Assembly: GCF_003121295.1 (NCBI RefSeq)
Contig: NZ_PHNC01000011.1
Span: 1-64,000 of the forward strand
DNA: 64,000 nucleotides
Origin: Streptomyces orinoci
Lineage (GTDB): Bacteria; Actinomycetota; Actinomycetes; Streptomycetales; Streptomycetaceae
Reading direction: 5' to 3'
In this document: piece after piece, positions 45,481 to 54,513 of the stretch
Layout of the letters: each line of letters starts with the position of its first letter
Numbering within the stretch: position 1 is the first letter of the stretch
Notes under the pieces: generated by a model
Seen by the model: only the letters and a program-made list of their open reading frames with translations
The model's database searches: none
Told to the model about the DNA's origin: nothing
Translations under genes and position numbers: made by a program

Positions 45481-46281
45481 GGGCACCCGCAGGCCCACGT
45501 AGGAGGCGGTGAACATCTCGTCGCCCTCGACGAGGGGGAACTCGTCGAAGGCACTGAAAGAGACGGCGACGAGGTTGCCGAACGAGCGCCCTTCACGCCC
45601 GTACTCGATCACCTGGCCGAGCCGGGCGCGCTGGGGCTCGGCGGCGGCGACCGCCCGGGCGAGGTGGGAGAGGAGGTAAGACTTCCCGACGCCGTTGCGA
45701 CCGGTGAGAGCGTGGACGTTGCTGGGAGGCTGGGAGTCGGGCACGACGCGAAAGCGCAGGCGCGGGGGTTCGATGCCGCGGGGGGCAGGGGGCTCGTAGG
45801 CGATGTCGAACAAGTCTCTACGCGCGCCACCGCGGGCGATGCGACGCAACTGCCCTCGGACGGTGGCCAGTTTTACGAACCGGACCAAGGACATCCGCGT
45901 GACGTCGTGCTGCATCGCGGTGTGGAAGCTGTCCTCGCTGTACGCCATGTCCTGCAGGGCTTCCAGCACCTCTTCGCGGTGCCCGCCGGGTATCTGCCGG
46001 AGCCGCTCGTAGTATCCGTCGTCCTGCCCGAGGTAGAAGAAGCGGTGGTCCAGCTGGCTGAACCGTTCCGGCAGGGGCACGACGCTCACGTGGTCCCTGT
46101 TCATCGAGGTGTGGCCGATCTTCACTGTGCCGATCTCACGGGGATGGCCGTCAACGAGAAGGACGAGTGTGAACGTGGTGCGGTATCCGGAGTCATCCCA
46201 GGGGTCGCGCACCAGCAGGGCGTCGGCGTACTCCGCTTGGTCTGTGAAGAAGTGAGCATCATCGACCACTGCGAACCGCAC
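45481..46281 (-). pseudogene. AAA-family ATPase, 3'-truncated
   Basis: About 267 residues from GTG 46281: a beta-rich N-terminal domain (MRFAVVDDAHFFTDQAEYAD, TTFTLVLLVDGHPREIGTVK) and then Walker A in HALTGRNGVGKSYLLSHLAR. Homology ends near VEGDEMFTASYVGLRVPGA, before Walker B, and the frame runs into unrelated sequence. GxNGxGKS P-loops of this type occur in SMC/OLD-like ATPases found in defence systems. As it stands it cannot hydrolyse ATP. Confidence 0.65.
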
Positions 46282-46571
46282 GTTGCTGTCTCCCGCCTTG
46301 CCACCTGTTGCTTCGACCAGCCGATCCTAGGAGGACCGCGCGTTGTCGTGTGCGGGCAGGGCGGTGCGGGCATGCGGCGATACGGCATGCCGCCCGATGC
46401 CATCACCATCGGCTGGGCCGGGCCTTGGCCATCAGTGCGCGATCCGTGGCGCAGGGGTACAGGTGCCAGAAGAAGGCGCCCAGTTCTTGTCGCTGTCGTC
46501 AGACGGGGCGATGGTGGGCGGCGGCCATACCGGCTGCGGATCCTGGGCCAGGGTTGTCCAAGGGAAGCGGG

Positions 46572-46799
46572 GTGGTGGAGGTGCCGTTGGGCACAGTGCG
46601 GTGGTTCGACCGGGCGCTGGGAGTGGGACGGATCCGGCCGGATGGTGGCGGATTAGACGCCGTAGCAGAGCAGCAAGCAGTCCAGAGCGGTGAGGGCAGG
46701 CCGCTCATGGCTGGTGACCGGGTCCAGTTCGATCTGAAGAGGGATGCTGAGGGGACCCGAGCGGACAACATCCGCCGACTGCGGCAAGACCGACATTGA
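46572..46799 (+). CDS. Divergent cold-shock-domain protein
   Basis: 75 aa from GTG 46572 (AGGGAAG upstream). The CSD outline is clear: LGTVRWFDRALGVGRIRPDG, AVQSGEGRPLMAGDRVQFDL, GTRADNIRRL. The RNA-binding motifs are altered: RNP1 KGFGFI reads LGVGRI and the RNP2 aromatic cluster (VFVHF) reads DAVAEQ. The fold is probably kept with weak or changed nucleic-acid binding. Confidence 0.7.
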   Translation: MVEVPLGTVRWFDRALGVGRIRPDGGGLDAVAEQQAVQSGEGRPLMAGDRVQFDLKRDAEGTRADNIRRLRQDRH

Positions 46800-46979
46800 G
46801 TTCGGCGCTTTAGGGCGACGAGTCGGCCGGTTTGCGTGGCGGTTGGTCATGGTTGTTGGGGTGGCCTTCACGGCTGTGCCACCGGAGAATCCCGCCCATC
46901 GCATGTCCCGGGCGGCGTCGAGGCGCTCATCCACCTTCCGATCGAAGCAGCCAACCACCCTCAGACCAGCGTGGAGGCT

Positions 46980-48179
46980 TCATGTTCTTGGGCCGCTGGG
47001 CAGTCGGAGCCAGGGAAGACGGCGGCTCCGCCTGCCCGGGGTGAGAAGATCGCCCAGACTCAAGAGGTAGCCAGCGGCACCGCGGCGCAGCTGCTGCTCA
47101 CTGCGCCGTTGATCGACGACCGCCGAGAAGAAGCAGGCGGCTACCACCCCGGCGTCCAACAGAACCGCGCGGTCGTGAATGTGCGGCAGCGCGCTTGCAG
47201 CCGCCGCAGCGACCGCGGGCAGTTCGAAGGATTTCAACCGCATGGTGGCCTTGACCGGTTCCAGCTTCAGCTGACGCAGCCCTCGCTCCAGATCGGCGAC
47301 GTCCTGAAGGATCTTGTCGTGCGCGAGCTGCTCCACCCTCGCGCGCAGGATCTGCAGGTTCCCGGTGCCGTCACAATCGGCGAACACCCCACCCAGGTCA
47401 TCAAGATGGGCACGGAATGCGGCGAACTGCGGAGCCAGCTCCTGCCGAGCCTTGATGATCCTCTCGACGGGCACTTGCTCCAGGTTGCCAGGCACGACGG
47501 TGTTCAACGCCACGGCCGCATACAGGGCGCGAGCTGACGGTTTGATGGGGGGAAGAACATCGTCGACGACGGTGTGAGTCGTCCAAGCGGTCGGCGATTC
47601 GGGATTAGGGAGCTGATCGGTGACGAGCCGCAGTCCGTACTCATCGGCGATCACGTGCGCGAGCCAGGTCAGGTACAAGCGGGCTAGGTCCGGGTGCACA
47701 CCGAGCCAGTGCCAGCCGTCGCGTGCCCGCAACACCCCGAGCCCTGCTCCCACCAGACCCTCGACCAGCCCAGGGGGCACCTTGGAATACTCAATAGCGC
47801 TCTCGTGCGCTGCGAAAATCCACTCGACGTCTTCCCGTGCGGCAGCCGAGCCGGGAAGGGGCACCGGATCGACCAGTTCGATGTCTTGGGGCGGGCACGG
47901 GTAGCGCTGACGCAGTTGCATCACCTGTTCGGATTCCGAGAGGAATCGGTCGGCGAACGCCCCGGCCGCGTGGAAGCCTGCCCCGTCAGTTGAGAGGTCG
48001 ACGATCAGGTTCGTCGCGTCGGTGAGGGCGCGTGCGACAGCAGAGTCCCGCCGAGGGAAGTCCGTCTCACCGGCCCCCGGCCGGATGCGCCCGATCCTGG
48101 TCCAGTACAAGGCGGCGGCCTTCAACCACGCATCGTTCTGGATGTGCGCGAACGGGTAGTACAACGCCAAGTCGTCCAT
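46980..48179 (-). CDS. DUF6236 family protein
   Basis: 399 aa. Starts MDDLALYYPFAHIQNDAWLK, typical of DUF6236, with AALYWTRIGRIRP and a long helical body (VERIIKARQELAPQFAAFRA, ILQDVADLERGLRQLKLEPV) and a hydrophobic stretch near AVLLDAGVVAACFFSAVVD. Function unknown; such proteins occur in variable genome regions. Intact. Upstream of the large minus-strand transfer module's 3' end. Confidence 0.75.
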   Translation of the reverse strand: MDDLALYYPFAHIQNDAWLKAAALYWTRIGRIRPGAGETDFPRRDSAVARALTDATNLIVDLSTDGAGFHAAGAFADRFLSESEQVMQLRQRYPCPPQDIELVDPVPLPGSAAAREDVEWIFAAHESAIEYSKVPPGLVEGLVGAGLGVLRARDGWHWLGVHPDLARLYLTWLAHVIADEYGLRLVTDQLPNPESPTAWTTHTVVDDVLPPIKPSARALYAAVALNTVVPGNLEQVPVERIIKARQELAPQFAAFRAHLDDLGGVFADCDGTGNLQILRARVEQLAHDKILQDVADLERGLRQLKLEPVKATMRLKSFELPAVAAAAASALPHIHDRAVLLDAGVVAACFFSAVVDQRRSEQQLRRGAAGYLLSLGDLLTPGRRSRRLPWLRLPSGPRT

Positions 48180-48269
48180 GCCGCCCTCCGTTAACCCACA
48201 GGCATCCCCATGACCCGGTCCAAGCCTGGCACGTCCGCGTAGGGGGGCGCTTGTGGCATCTCGATCGTC

Positions 48270-49673
48270 TCAGCGCACCAGGGGTGTGCCGCCGGTGGGC
48301 GGAGGAGGAGCGGCGGATGTGGCACGGGGACCCGGGGGGAGGGTGAGGGCGGACTGAGGGGTCGGTTCGTGAGCGGATGCTGGCCGGTGGGTGTAGCCAT
48401 GGGCGAGTTCGGCGGCGAGGTCTTGCAGGAGGGGGACGGGTGTGTGGGCGGAGAAGTGCATGGCCCAGGTGGGGCGGTCGATGGTGTTGCCGCCCCAGAA
48501 GATCCATGTCGGAACCGGGCTGTCGGCCTTCTGGGCGGCGAACGCGTCGAATTGGGTGCCGGCGCTGCCGTGGGCTGCTGTCCAGTTGATCCAGCGTCCG
48601 TTGACCGCCTGCTTCCAACTAGCGTCGGACAGAGGCCGTGTCGCCTCGGTGATGGTGCGCTCGGAGATGGGCGTGCCCGGCCCGGTGCCCCATGCCGACT
48701 CGGCGGCGAGGGCGTCGAGCAGGGTGCGCACGATCTCGACGGGGGTGCTGGCGGTGGCGGTGGCGTGCCAGAGGCGGGCTCCGACCGGCGACTCGTAGGC
48801 GGCGAATGTCCATTTCGTGTCCCGGCCGACGGCTTCGTGGTCGAACTCGGCGCGCAGGGTCAGTGATTCATGGCTGGCGATCGTGGTCTCGTCTGACCAC
48901 GTGCGGTATTTCTCCCAGTCGCTGTGGGAGTCGAGGAAGGTGGTGAGCAGGGTCTCGTGGTTTCCAGGGTCGGCGGCGTACACCGGGATGGTCTCGGCCT
49001 TCGGCTGGGCAGGTTCGGGGCCTTGGGTGGCCGGCGGAATGGTGTGCGCTCCTGTGGTTGTGGTCGCGAGGGCGATGGCGGCGCGCCGTTCGGTGTCGGT
49101 GGCAGGTGCAGGGCCCGGTCGGATGGCGTCGCCGTAGAGGCGGTGGAACTCTCGGATGGCTTCGCCGGGGTTGTCGTAGACCAGGGCGACCACGCGCAGG
49201 TGGTTTTCTCCGTGGAGGTGGACGCTGTTGCCGTTGTGGGGGTAGGTGCCCACGGCGACGGTGGTGTGGCCGTCGTCGGCGTGGGCGTGGATAAAGAGGC
49301 GGCCGGAGGCGATGTCGTCGTGGATGGCCTGGGCCTCGTTGGAGACTTCGCGGATCTCGTCGCGGTTCAGCCAGGGCATCGGGTAATTGGCCCACGTCCA
49401 CTCGGTGTCGATGTCCTCCTGGAGGCCGGGAGAGATGTCAACGGTGGCGCCTTCTTCGCGCAGGGCGTGGGCGGCCTGGTCGGCGTAGTAGGGCTCCTCG
49501 TGATCGATGCGGACGAGGATCACGGTGTGCTCGTCGATCGGGCGGAACCCGTGTGCGCAGAGCAGGGCACGGGCGGTGTGGGTGCCGGAGCTGGTGATCG
49601 TGGCCATGACTGCGTCGGGGTGCAGGGGATGCCGGGCGAGATGGATGCGGGCGTTGAGGGCGGGGTGGGGCAT
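48270..49673 (-). CDS. DUF317-domain protein (with extra N-terminal module)
   Basis: 467 aa from ATG 49673 (GGAG 5 nt upstream). The first ~200 residues contain the ALLCAHGFRPIDEHTVILVR and AAHALREEGATVDISPGLQE modules shared with other proteins of this cluster. The C-terminal half has the two DUF317 units: ARLWHATATASTPVEIVRTL and WAMHFSAHTPVPLLQDLAAE. DUF317 proteins are common on Streptomyces conjugative elements; their role is not known. Last gene of the long minus-strand series. Confidence 0.78.
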   Translation of the reverse strand: MPHPALNARIHLARHPLHPDAVMATITSSGTHTARALLCAHGFRPIDEHTVILVRIDHEEPYYADQAAHALREEGATVDISPGLQEDIDTEWTWANYPMPWLNRDEIREVSNEAQAIHDDIASGRLFIHAHADDGHTTVAVGTYPHNGNSVHLHGENHLRVVALVYDNPGEAIREFHRLYGDAIRPGPAPATDTERRAAIALATTTTGAHTIPPATQGPEPAQPKAETIPVYAADPGNHETLLTTFLDSHSDWEKYRTWSDETTIASHESLTLRAEFDHEAVGRDTKWTFAAYESPVGARLWHATATASTPVEIVRTLLDALAAESAWGTGPGTPISERTITEATRPLSDASWKQAVNGRWINWTAAHGSAGTQFDAFAAQKADSPVPTWIFWGGNTIDRPTWAMHFSAHTPVPLLQDLAAELAHGYTHRPASAHEPTPQSALTLPPGPRATSAAPPPPTGGTPLVR

Positions 49674-49729
49674 CAGGGCTCCGGATTCGCTGGTCCGGCC
49701 GGTGGGTGCCGGCCGGACAAGAAGGTGGT

Positions 49730-50857
49730 CTATCGAGTGACGCGTACTGGCGTCGCCGGCGGAGCGGGGCGTGGCGGGCCGGCGCGGGGGGCGGCCGGTG
49801 CGCGCGAGGGGAGCCGCGCCGCGGGAGAAGGCTTGGTCCCGGTGTGCTGCCAGCGGGCGCGTACCGCGGTGAAATCGGCCAGGGCGCGTCTGCTGCCGGT
49901 GACGAGTTGGTGCGGTGTGTTGGCCGGGTCGTCGGTGAGTGCCTGGATTCGTTCGGCTGTCGTGCGGGCTTGGGCCAGCAGGGAGCGCTGCAGGATCTTC
50001 TCGCCCCAGTACTCGGGGGAGCCGGCGGGCGTAGAGAGGAGGGCCATGAGGTCGGCCGGGGCGATGCCTGGGGTGAGCAGGGCGCGGTGCTGGGCTTCCC
50101 ACAGGACGGTGACCGGATCGACGGGGTCGCCGCGGTGGGCGAGGGCGGCCAGGCACTGGAAGACGGCTCCGTGCAGGGGCCAGGAGAAGTCTGTGGCCTG
50201 CAGCCACCGCATGGTCTTCAGCTCGGCGGAGTGGGCGGTCGCGGTGGCCAGGAGCAGCCGCTCCTCGTCCAGGGCATCCTCGTGCGTCTCCCGGGGCGGC
50301 GGTGGGGGGAGCGGGGTGCGAGGCAGGGAGCCGGGGTGCGGGGGGAATTGGCCGGCGAGTTCGTCCAGGAACCGAGCCAGGGCGTCGGCCTGTTCCACGG
50401 TGCTGGCAGCGGGATTGGGCAGTGTGGTGTCGGCGGCGGTATGGGCGAGGCGCTGGGCGTGCATGCGCAGCGTCCGGCGGGCATGGCCAGCACGGATCAT
50501 CTGTGCGTACGTCGCCGCGTGCTCGGGCCGCGGGCAGGCTTGGACCAGGGTGAACAAGTAGGAGGCGTCCAGCCCAGGGGCCTCGGGCCGGGCGGCCTCA
50601 AGAACGGCGTTCAGCCAGACCGGCTCCTTGGCGTGTGCTTCGGGGTCGGGCACGGGCACGGTGCGCATCGCAGCGAACAAGGTTCCGTGGGAGTGGTTGC
50701 CGAAGTGGTCGGGCTCCAGTGGGCCGATGGTCTTCAACCGCTGCGGGTGGAGAAGGAGCGCGCCGAGGAGTGCCTGCTCGGCGTAGTGCACCGGCTCCGG
50801 CGGAGGGAAGTCGTCCGGGTAGAGGTCCTCGTCGGGTTCGGGGGTGGTGGTGGGCAT
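49730..50857 (-). CDS. Protein with two DnaB-N-like segments
   Basis: 375 aa from ATG 50857, which overlaps the methyltransferase stop (TGATG). Two segments resemble the N-terminal helical domain of DnaB helicases: AEQALLGALLLHPQRLKTIG with DHFGNHSHGTLFAAM, and EERLLLATATAHSAELKTMR with TDFSWPLHGAVFQCLAALAH. No RecA helicase domain follows; the end is Pro/Ala-rich. It may regulate or load a replicative helicase for the element. Confidence 0.75.
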   Translation of the reverse strand: MPTTTPEPDEDLYPDDFPPPEPVHYAEQALLGALLLHPQRLKTIGPLEPDHFGNHSHGTLFAAMRTVPVPDPEAHAKEPVWLNAVLEAARPEAPGLDASYLFTLVQACPRPEHAATYAQMIRAGHARRTLRMHAQRLAHTAADTTLPNPAASTVEQADALARFLDELAGQFPPHPGSLPRTPLPPPPPRETHEDALDEERLLLATATAHSAELKTMRWLQATDFSWPLHGAVFQCLAALAHRGDPVDPVTVLWEAQHRALLTPGIAPADLMALLSTPAGSPEYWGEKILQRSLLAQARTTAERIQALTDDPANTPHQLVTGSRRALADFTAVRARWQHTGTKPSPAARLPSRAPAAPRAGPPRPAPPATPVRVTR

Positions 50858-52104
50858 CAGGCCGCCAGGGCGAAGTCGTCGGGGCCGAGGGTTTTGCCGA
50901 GGTGCGGGGCGAGCAGGTGGGCGGCGAGCCGGGGTGGGACGGCGTTGCCGATCTGGGAGAACTGCTGGCCTTTGTTGCCCTGCCAGGGGTAATCGGCGGG
51001 GAAGGTCTGCAGCACGCCGGCCTCGGCCGCGGTGATCCGGATCGACTCCGGCACGGACGTGTCCGGGCTGCTGGCGTCGGGTGCCGGTTCGGCGACCCAG
51101 ACGCACTCGTTGGCGCGGTGCCCGAAGAACAGCGTCCCGGCCGGCTCGTCCACCCGTCGTACGGTGGCGTTGGCCTGGTTGTTGCTCCGCAGCGACCAGG
51201 ACCACCCGGCAGATGCCCCGGCCGGGTATGCCGCGCACGGGCTGTGCGGTTCAGCCGACTCGGGTCCCTCGCATCGCGATCCGCGTGCGAGGCCGGTGGT
51301 GGTGGGGTGGTGTTTCCAGGTGCCGCGGTCGCGGGCATCCGTCAGCGCCCTGCGCGCGCCCGACGGGAAGGGCTCCGGTCCGCCGCCGGGGCCGCCGCCG
51401 GCGCACAGGGTGGGCACGGGTCGGTCGGTGGCGCCCCAGCCGAGGGCCTCGGCCATGGACACCCACCGCGCTCGGCCCGGGCCGAAGAGCGTCTGCGGCT
51501 CGGCGACGTCCGCATGGGTGGGCGGCGGGGGCGCGGCGGTGCGCGTGCGGGAGGCCAGCAGGATCGCCCGCCGCCGGGTCTGCGGCACACCGTAGTCGGC
51601 GGCGTTCAAGACCCCCGCCCACACCGAGAAACCCCAGCCGCGCAGCACGGCCGCGTACTGGCGCCACAGGGGCAGTACGTCCGGGACTTCCTCCATGGCC
51701 ACCCATTCCGGCTGGCCGACGGTGTGGAGGGCGTGCAGGTAGCGCATCGGCTCGGCCGCGAGCAGGGAGCGCTCGTCGCGGCACGAAGCCAGGAGCCGGG
51801 CGCGGGTGTCGCGGCCCTGGGCGAGGTCGGCGACGGCCTGGTGGACCAGCGGCTTGTCGATGAGCCCGAGGCGTTTACCGGCCCTCGACCATGCCTGGCA
51901 CGGCGGTGACGCAATCAGTGCGGTGGTTTTGCCGACAAGCGGCCAGACCGGATATTGGGCCACATCGGTCCGGATCGTCAGCTGTCCCGCCGCGGCCCGG
52001 GTTTTGCAGGCCCACTCGTCCCATTCCAGGCCCACGTCCCGAAAACCCAGCATGGACAGGGCAAAACTCCAGCCGCCGGGGCCGCTGAAGAGGTCAATTA
52101 TCAA
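50857..52104 (-). CDS. DNA (cytosine-5) methyltransferase
   Basis: 415 aa. SAM motif I DLFSGPGGWS (4-13), motif IV PPCQAWS with catalytic Cys69, motif VI reads MEEVPD (EEV instead of ENV), motif VIII QTRRRA at 175-180, motif X GNAVPPRLAA near the end. The target-recognition region is about 190-350. It methylates cytosine at an unknown site. TTG 52104 overlaps the upstream stop by 4 nt (TTGA). No cognate restriction endonuclease is adjacent, so it probably protects or marks the element. Confidence 0.92.
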   Translation of the reverse strand: MIIDLFSGPGGWSFALSMLGFRDVGLEWDEWACKTRAAAGQLTIRTDVAQYPVWPLVGKTTALIASPPCQAWSRAGKRLGLIDKPLVHQAVADLAQGRDTRARLLASCRDERSLLAAEPMRYLHALHTVGQPEWVAMEEVPDVLPLWRQYAAVLRGWGFSVWAGVLNAADYGVPQTRRRAILLASRTRTAAPPPPTHADVAEPQTLFGPGRARWVSMAEALGWGATDRPVPTLCAGGGPGGGPEPFPSGARRALTDARDRGTWKHHPTTTGLARGSRCEGPESAEPHSPCAAYPAGASAGWSWSLRSNNQANATVRRVDEPAGTLFFGHRANECVWVAEPAPDASSPDTSVPESIRITAAEAGVLQTFPADYPWQGNKGQQFSQIGNAVPPRLAAHLLAPHLGKTLGPDDFALAA

Positions 52105-53030
52105 GACGCCAGCCCGAAGTCATCCTGCGTGATTTCGGAGCCGCGGCATGCCCAGGGGGAGCAACCGTCGATGACCCCCTGCTCCAGCTCCTCGGAATGC
52201 GGGGATTCGGTGCCGATCTCTTGCTGGAGGGCAGCCCATTCGGCGGCGGTGACGTGGTCGATCGGAGCCTGGTCGAGAGGAATGCGGGAACGGTGGAGAA
52301 AAGCTTCGCCGAGCAGTCGGTTGCCGGTGGCGTTGGCGCGGGCGTTGCCCTTGCGGATCGCCGCGTCGAAGGCCACCACGTCCGCCCACTCGGACGGCGA
52401 ATTATCCCGGATATGGCGCCACTGTGCGTTCCCGTGATAAGGGCAGCCGAGGCAGCTGGATTTCGGCGTATCGGCCAGGCCGAGCGTGGTCAGGTAGCGG
52501 ACGCAGTCGGCTCGCGACCAGCCCATATCGATCAAGGGGTGCCGGTTGCGCATGTACTTGACGTCGGCATCCTTGGCCCGGTGGAACTCGTCGGTGGAGA
52601 TGCCGACCCACTGCTCGACGAATATCCCCTTCGGAATGCGTGCGGGGTAGGGGTAGCCGAGGAGTTCACGGACCTTCTTCTTTATCGGCTTAATTTTATA
52701 TTCGCCTGTGCACTGCCGTCGAGTCATACCAGGCTTGCCGTCCTGATTGAGGATGTAGAGCGGCATGGATGCGAATCGGTGATCCGGGTCAATGGCATCC
52801 TTGCGAATATTTCCGGAGGTGACGCGCAGGAGGGGGATGCCGGCTGGTTCGGCTATCTCATTTTCCAGTCGTTCGAGATGGTCATAAACGGCTCTGGGTT
52901 CCCATCCTGTGTCGGCGAAAATGGCATAATCCACCTTCGGGAGGGCGCCCTCGGCCGACAAGGCGAGCATCGCGCTCGATTGAATGCCTGCACCTAGCGA
53001 GATGCACCGGAATGCGGGGGGTGTGGAAAT
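52101..53030 (-). CDS. PAPS-reductase-like PP-loop protein (near-cognate ATT start)
   Basis: About 309 aa when read from 53030. The PP-loop CISLGAGIQSSAMLAL lies upstream of the first ATG (52970), so the true start must be earlier; AAGGA followed 8 nt later by ATT 53030 is the best candidate. Other motifs: YAIFADTGWEPRAVYDHLER, MTRRQCTGEYKIKPIKKKVR and the C-terminal Cys cluster SSCLGCPYHGNAQW, as in phage/plasmid PAPS-reductase-like proteins related to DndC. ATP-pyrophosphatase chemistry on an unknown substrate. Overlaps the methyltransferase gene, so they are probably made together. Confidence 0.82.
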   Translation of the reverse strand: MSTPPAFRCISLGAGIQSSAMLALSAEGALPKVDYAIFADTGWEPRAVYDHLERLENEIAEPAGIPLLRVTSGNIRKDAIDPDHRFASMPLYILNQDGKPGMTRRQCTGEYKIKPIKKKVRELLGYPYPARIPKGIFVEQWVGISTDEFHRAKDADVKYMRNRHPLIDMGWSRADCVRYLTTLGLADTPKSSCLGCPYHGNAQWRHIRDNSPSEWADVVAFDAAIRKGNARANATGNRLLGEAFLHRSRIPLDQAPIDHVTAAEWAALQQEIGTESPHSEELEQGVIDGCSPWACRGSEITQDDFGLAS

Positions 53031-53094
53031 GGCTTTGGTCCTTGCGGTGTGCGGGACTGGCCGGTCGTCGGCCGGGAAAGAGGGGGAAAGCGGG

Positions 53095-53625
53095 TCAGCG
53101 CCGTGCGGGCGCGGTGGCTGGCGCGGCTGGCGGTGCCGGGAGCGGTGCCGGCGTCGGCGCCGGGCGGGAGGCGAAGGCGGTGCTGGTGCGGTCCAGGCCG
53201 TCGGCGAGCTGCTGGGCGGCGTCCTTGGCTGACTTCAGCCAGTCGAAGACGTCGGCGGGCAGCTGCTGCCAGTGGGCGTGGTGCTGGGCCCACTGGAGGA
53301 TCTCGACCGCGTTGCGCAACTGCTCGGCGAGCTGGGCGAGGATGGCGGCCTGCTGCTCGCCGGTTGGTGCGGTGCGGGTGGCCTGGAGGAGTTCATCCAG
53401 CGCGGTGGGCAGCGGTGCGGGGTCGGTGGGAAGCCCGTACAGCCGGGCGTGCAGCGACTGGGCCAGGCCCTGAACGGGCCCGCCGGAGGTCTTGTATCCG
53501 TAGCGCGCTCCGGCCTGCGGGCGGACGCGGAAGCTTGCGATGACGTCGCGTGGTGCGGCGTCCGGGGCGATCTCGGCGGCCAGGGCGCGGGCGAGGTCAT
53601 GCGGGGTGGGTGTGTCGGCAGTCGT
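53095..53625 (-). CDS. Hypothetical protein (near-cognate ACG start)
   Basis: 176 aa when read from ACG 53625, which lies 5 nt after GGAGG; no ATG, GTG or TTG is available upstream before a TAG. It reads TTADTPTPHDLARALAAEIA, FRVRPQAGARYGYKTSGGPV, QGLAQSLHARLYGLP and LRNAVEILQWAQHHAHWQQL, clearly coding throughout, with a Pro/Ala tail. Function unknown. Confidence 0.65.
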   Translation of the reverse strand, partial: TTADTPTPHDLARALAAEIAPDAAPRDVIASFRVRPQAGARYGYKTSGGPVQGLAQSLHARLYGLPTDPAPLPTALDELLQATRTAPTGEQQAAILAQLAEQLRNAVEILQWAQHHAHWQQLPADVFDWLKSAKDAAQQLADGLDRTSTAFASRPAPTPAPLPAPPAAPATAPARR

Positions 53626-53729
53626 GGCGGCCTCCGTAAAAGAGAAGGGATGCGAGGCGAGGGCAAGAGCAGGTGCCTAACTCGCCTGTGGAAACTGGCG
53701 ATTGGCTGGGCGGCTGTGCCGCGTGGTGG

Positions 53730-54329
53730 TCAGCGGGTGTGCCGCTGGTGCGTGGGCGCGGGCGGCGGTGCCGGCCTGGTGGGCCGGGTGCGTCCCGGCA
53801 CTGCGGCGATGGCTTCGGGGGTGGGCAGGCCGAGGCGGGTTTCGGAGGCGAGGCCGAGGGACCACAGGTGTGTCTCAGCGCGGGCGACGGCCCCGACGTT
53901 CTCGCGTTCGCCCAGGTGGGAGGGGAGGATGTGGCCGGCCGAGGTCGGTGTGAACCCGTGCTGTTCCAGGACCTCTTGGGCGGCCTGGGTGTGGGCGGTT
54001 GCGGTGACGCGGCCGTCGGAGAGGTCGAAGCGGACGACGGCCTTGGGTGCCGGGCCGGTGGCGTGGTAGCGGGTGGTCCAGCTGAGGTCGACGAAGTCCA
54101 TGGTGTGGGCGAGGAGTTGGTGAAGGGCTTCGCCGGTGCGGTTGTGCGCGTCTTCCCGGGAGGTGTCGGGCGGCAGGAGGTACAGGGTGCGGCCCTGGTG
54201 CTCGCGGGGGGTGAAGCCGCTGGCGGTGAGGATGCGGTGGGCCGATCGGATCGGCTGGTTGACGAGGACGAAGGTGTGGCCGTCGTCGGTGGAGCCGACG
54301 AAGACGGCGTGGTGGTCGGTGAAGGCCAT
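53730..54329 (-). CDS. Hypothetical protein of the element's GF-x-P module family
   Basis: 199 aa from ATG 54329. Contains two copies of the module: SAHRILTASGFTPREHQGRT and AAQEVLEQHGFTPTSAGHIL. Between them is FVDLSWTTRYHATGPAPKAV. C-terminal Pro-rich tail. Similar modules appear in the proteins at 48270, 60896 and 61680. Role unknown. Confidence 0.6.
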   Translation of the reverse strand: MAFTDHHAVFVGSTDDGHTFVLVNQPIRSAHRILTASGFTPREHQGRTLYLLPPDTSREDAHNRTGEALHQLLAHTMDFVDLSWTTRYHATGPAPKAVVRFDLSDGRVTATAHTQAAQEVLEQHGFTPTSAGHILPSHLGERENVGAVARAETHLWSLGLASETRLGLPTPEAIAAVPGRTRPTRPAPPPAPTHQRHTR

Positions 54330-54376
54330 AGCGGTCCAGATCTATGGGGGGAAGAACCGGGGATGAGGGGGCCGGG

Positions 54377-54492
54377 CTTCGCAAGGGCGCCTTGGCGAGC
54401 CGTGCCGCTGTCGGCGGACGGTGACGGGGGTGCGGGTCCGCCGGGTGCCGGCGGCGGGCGGGGTGACGGCTGCCCTTGGCGCCCTTGCGAAG
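54377..54492. repeat. Long inverted repeat between traG-like gene and downstream gene
   Basis: 15-bp perfect arms CTTCGCAAGGGCGCC (54377-54391) and GGCGCCCTTGCGAAG (54478-54492) separated by 86 bases, in the only sizeable gap (54330-54513) in this part of the gene series. It could be a terminator, processing site, or transfer-related site. Confidence 0.75.
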
Positions 54493-54513
54493 TGCCGGGT
54501 GGGGGTGCGGCTG

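Noticed and set aside
44009..45502. 497-aa plus-strand open frame
   Set aside because: Composition is Arg/Gly/Ser-rich with no consistent domain. It crosses the broken gene remains on the opposite strand.
48924..50561. 545-aa plus-strand open frame
   Set aside because: Antisense to the DUF317 and DnaB-N-like genes, which have clear motifs and ribosome sites.
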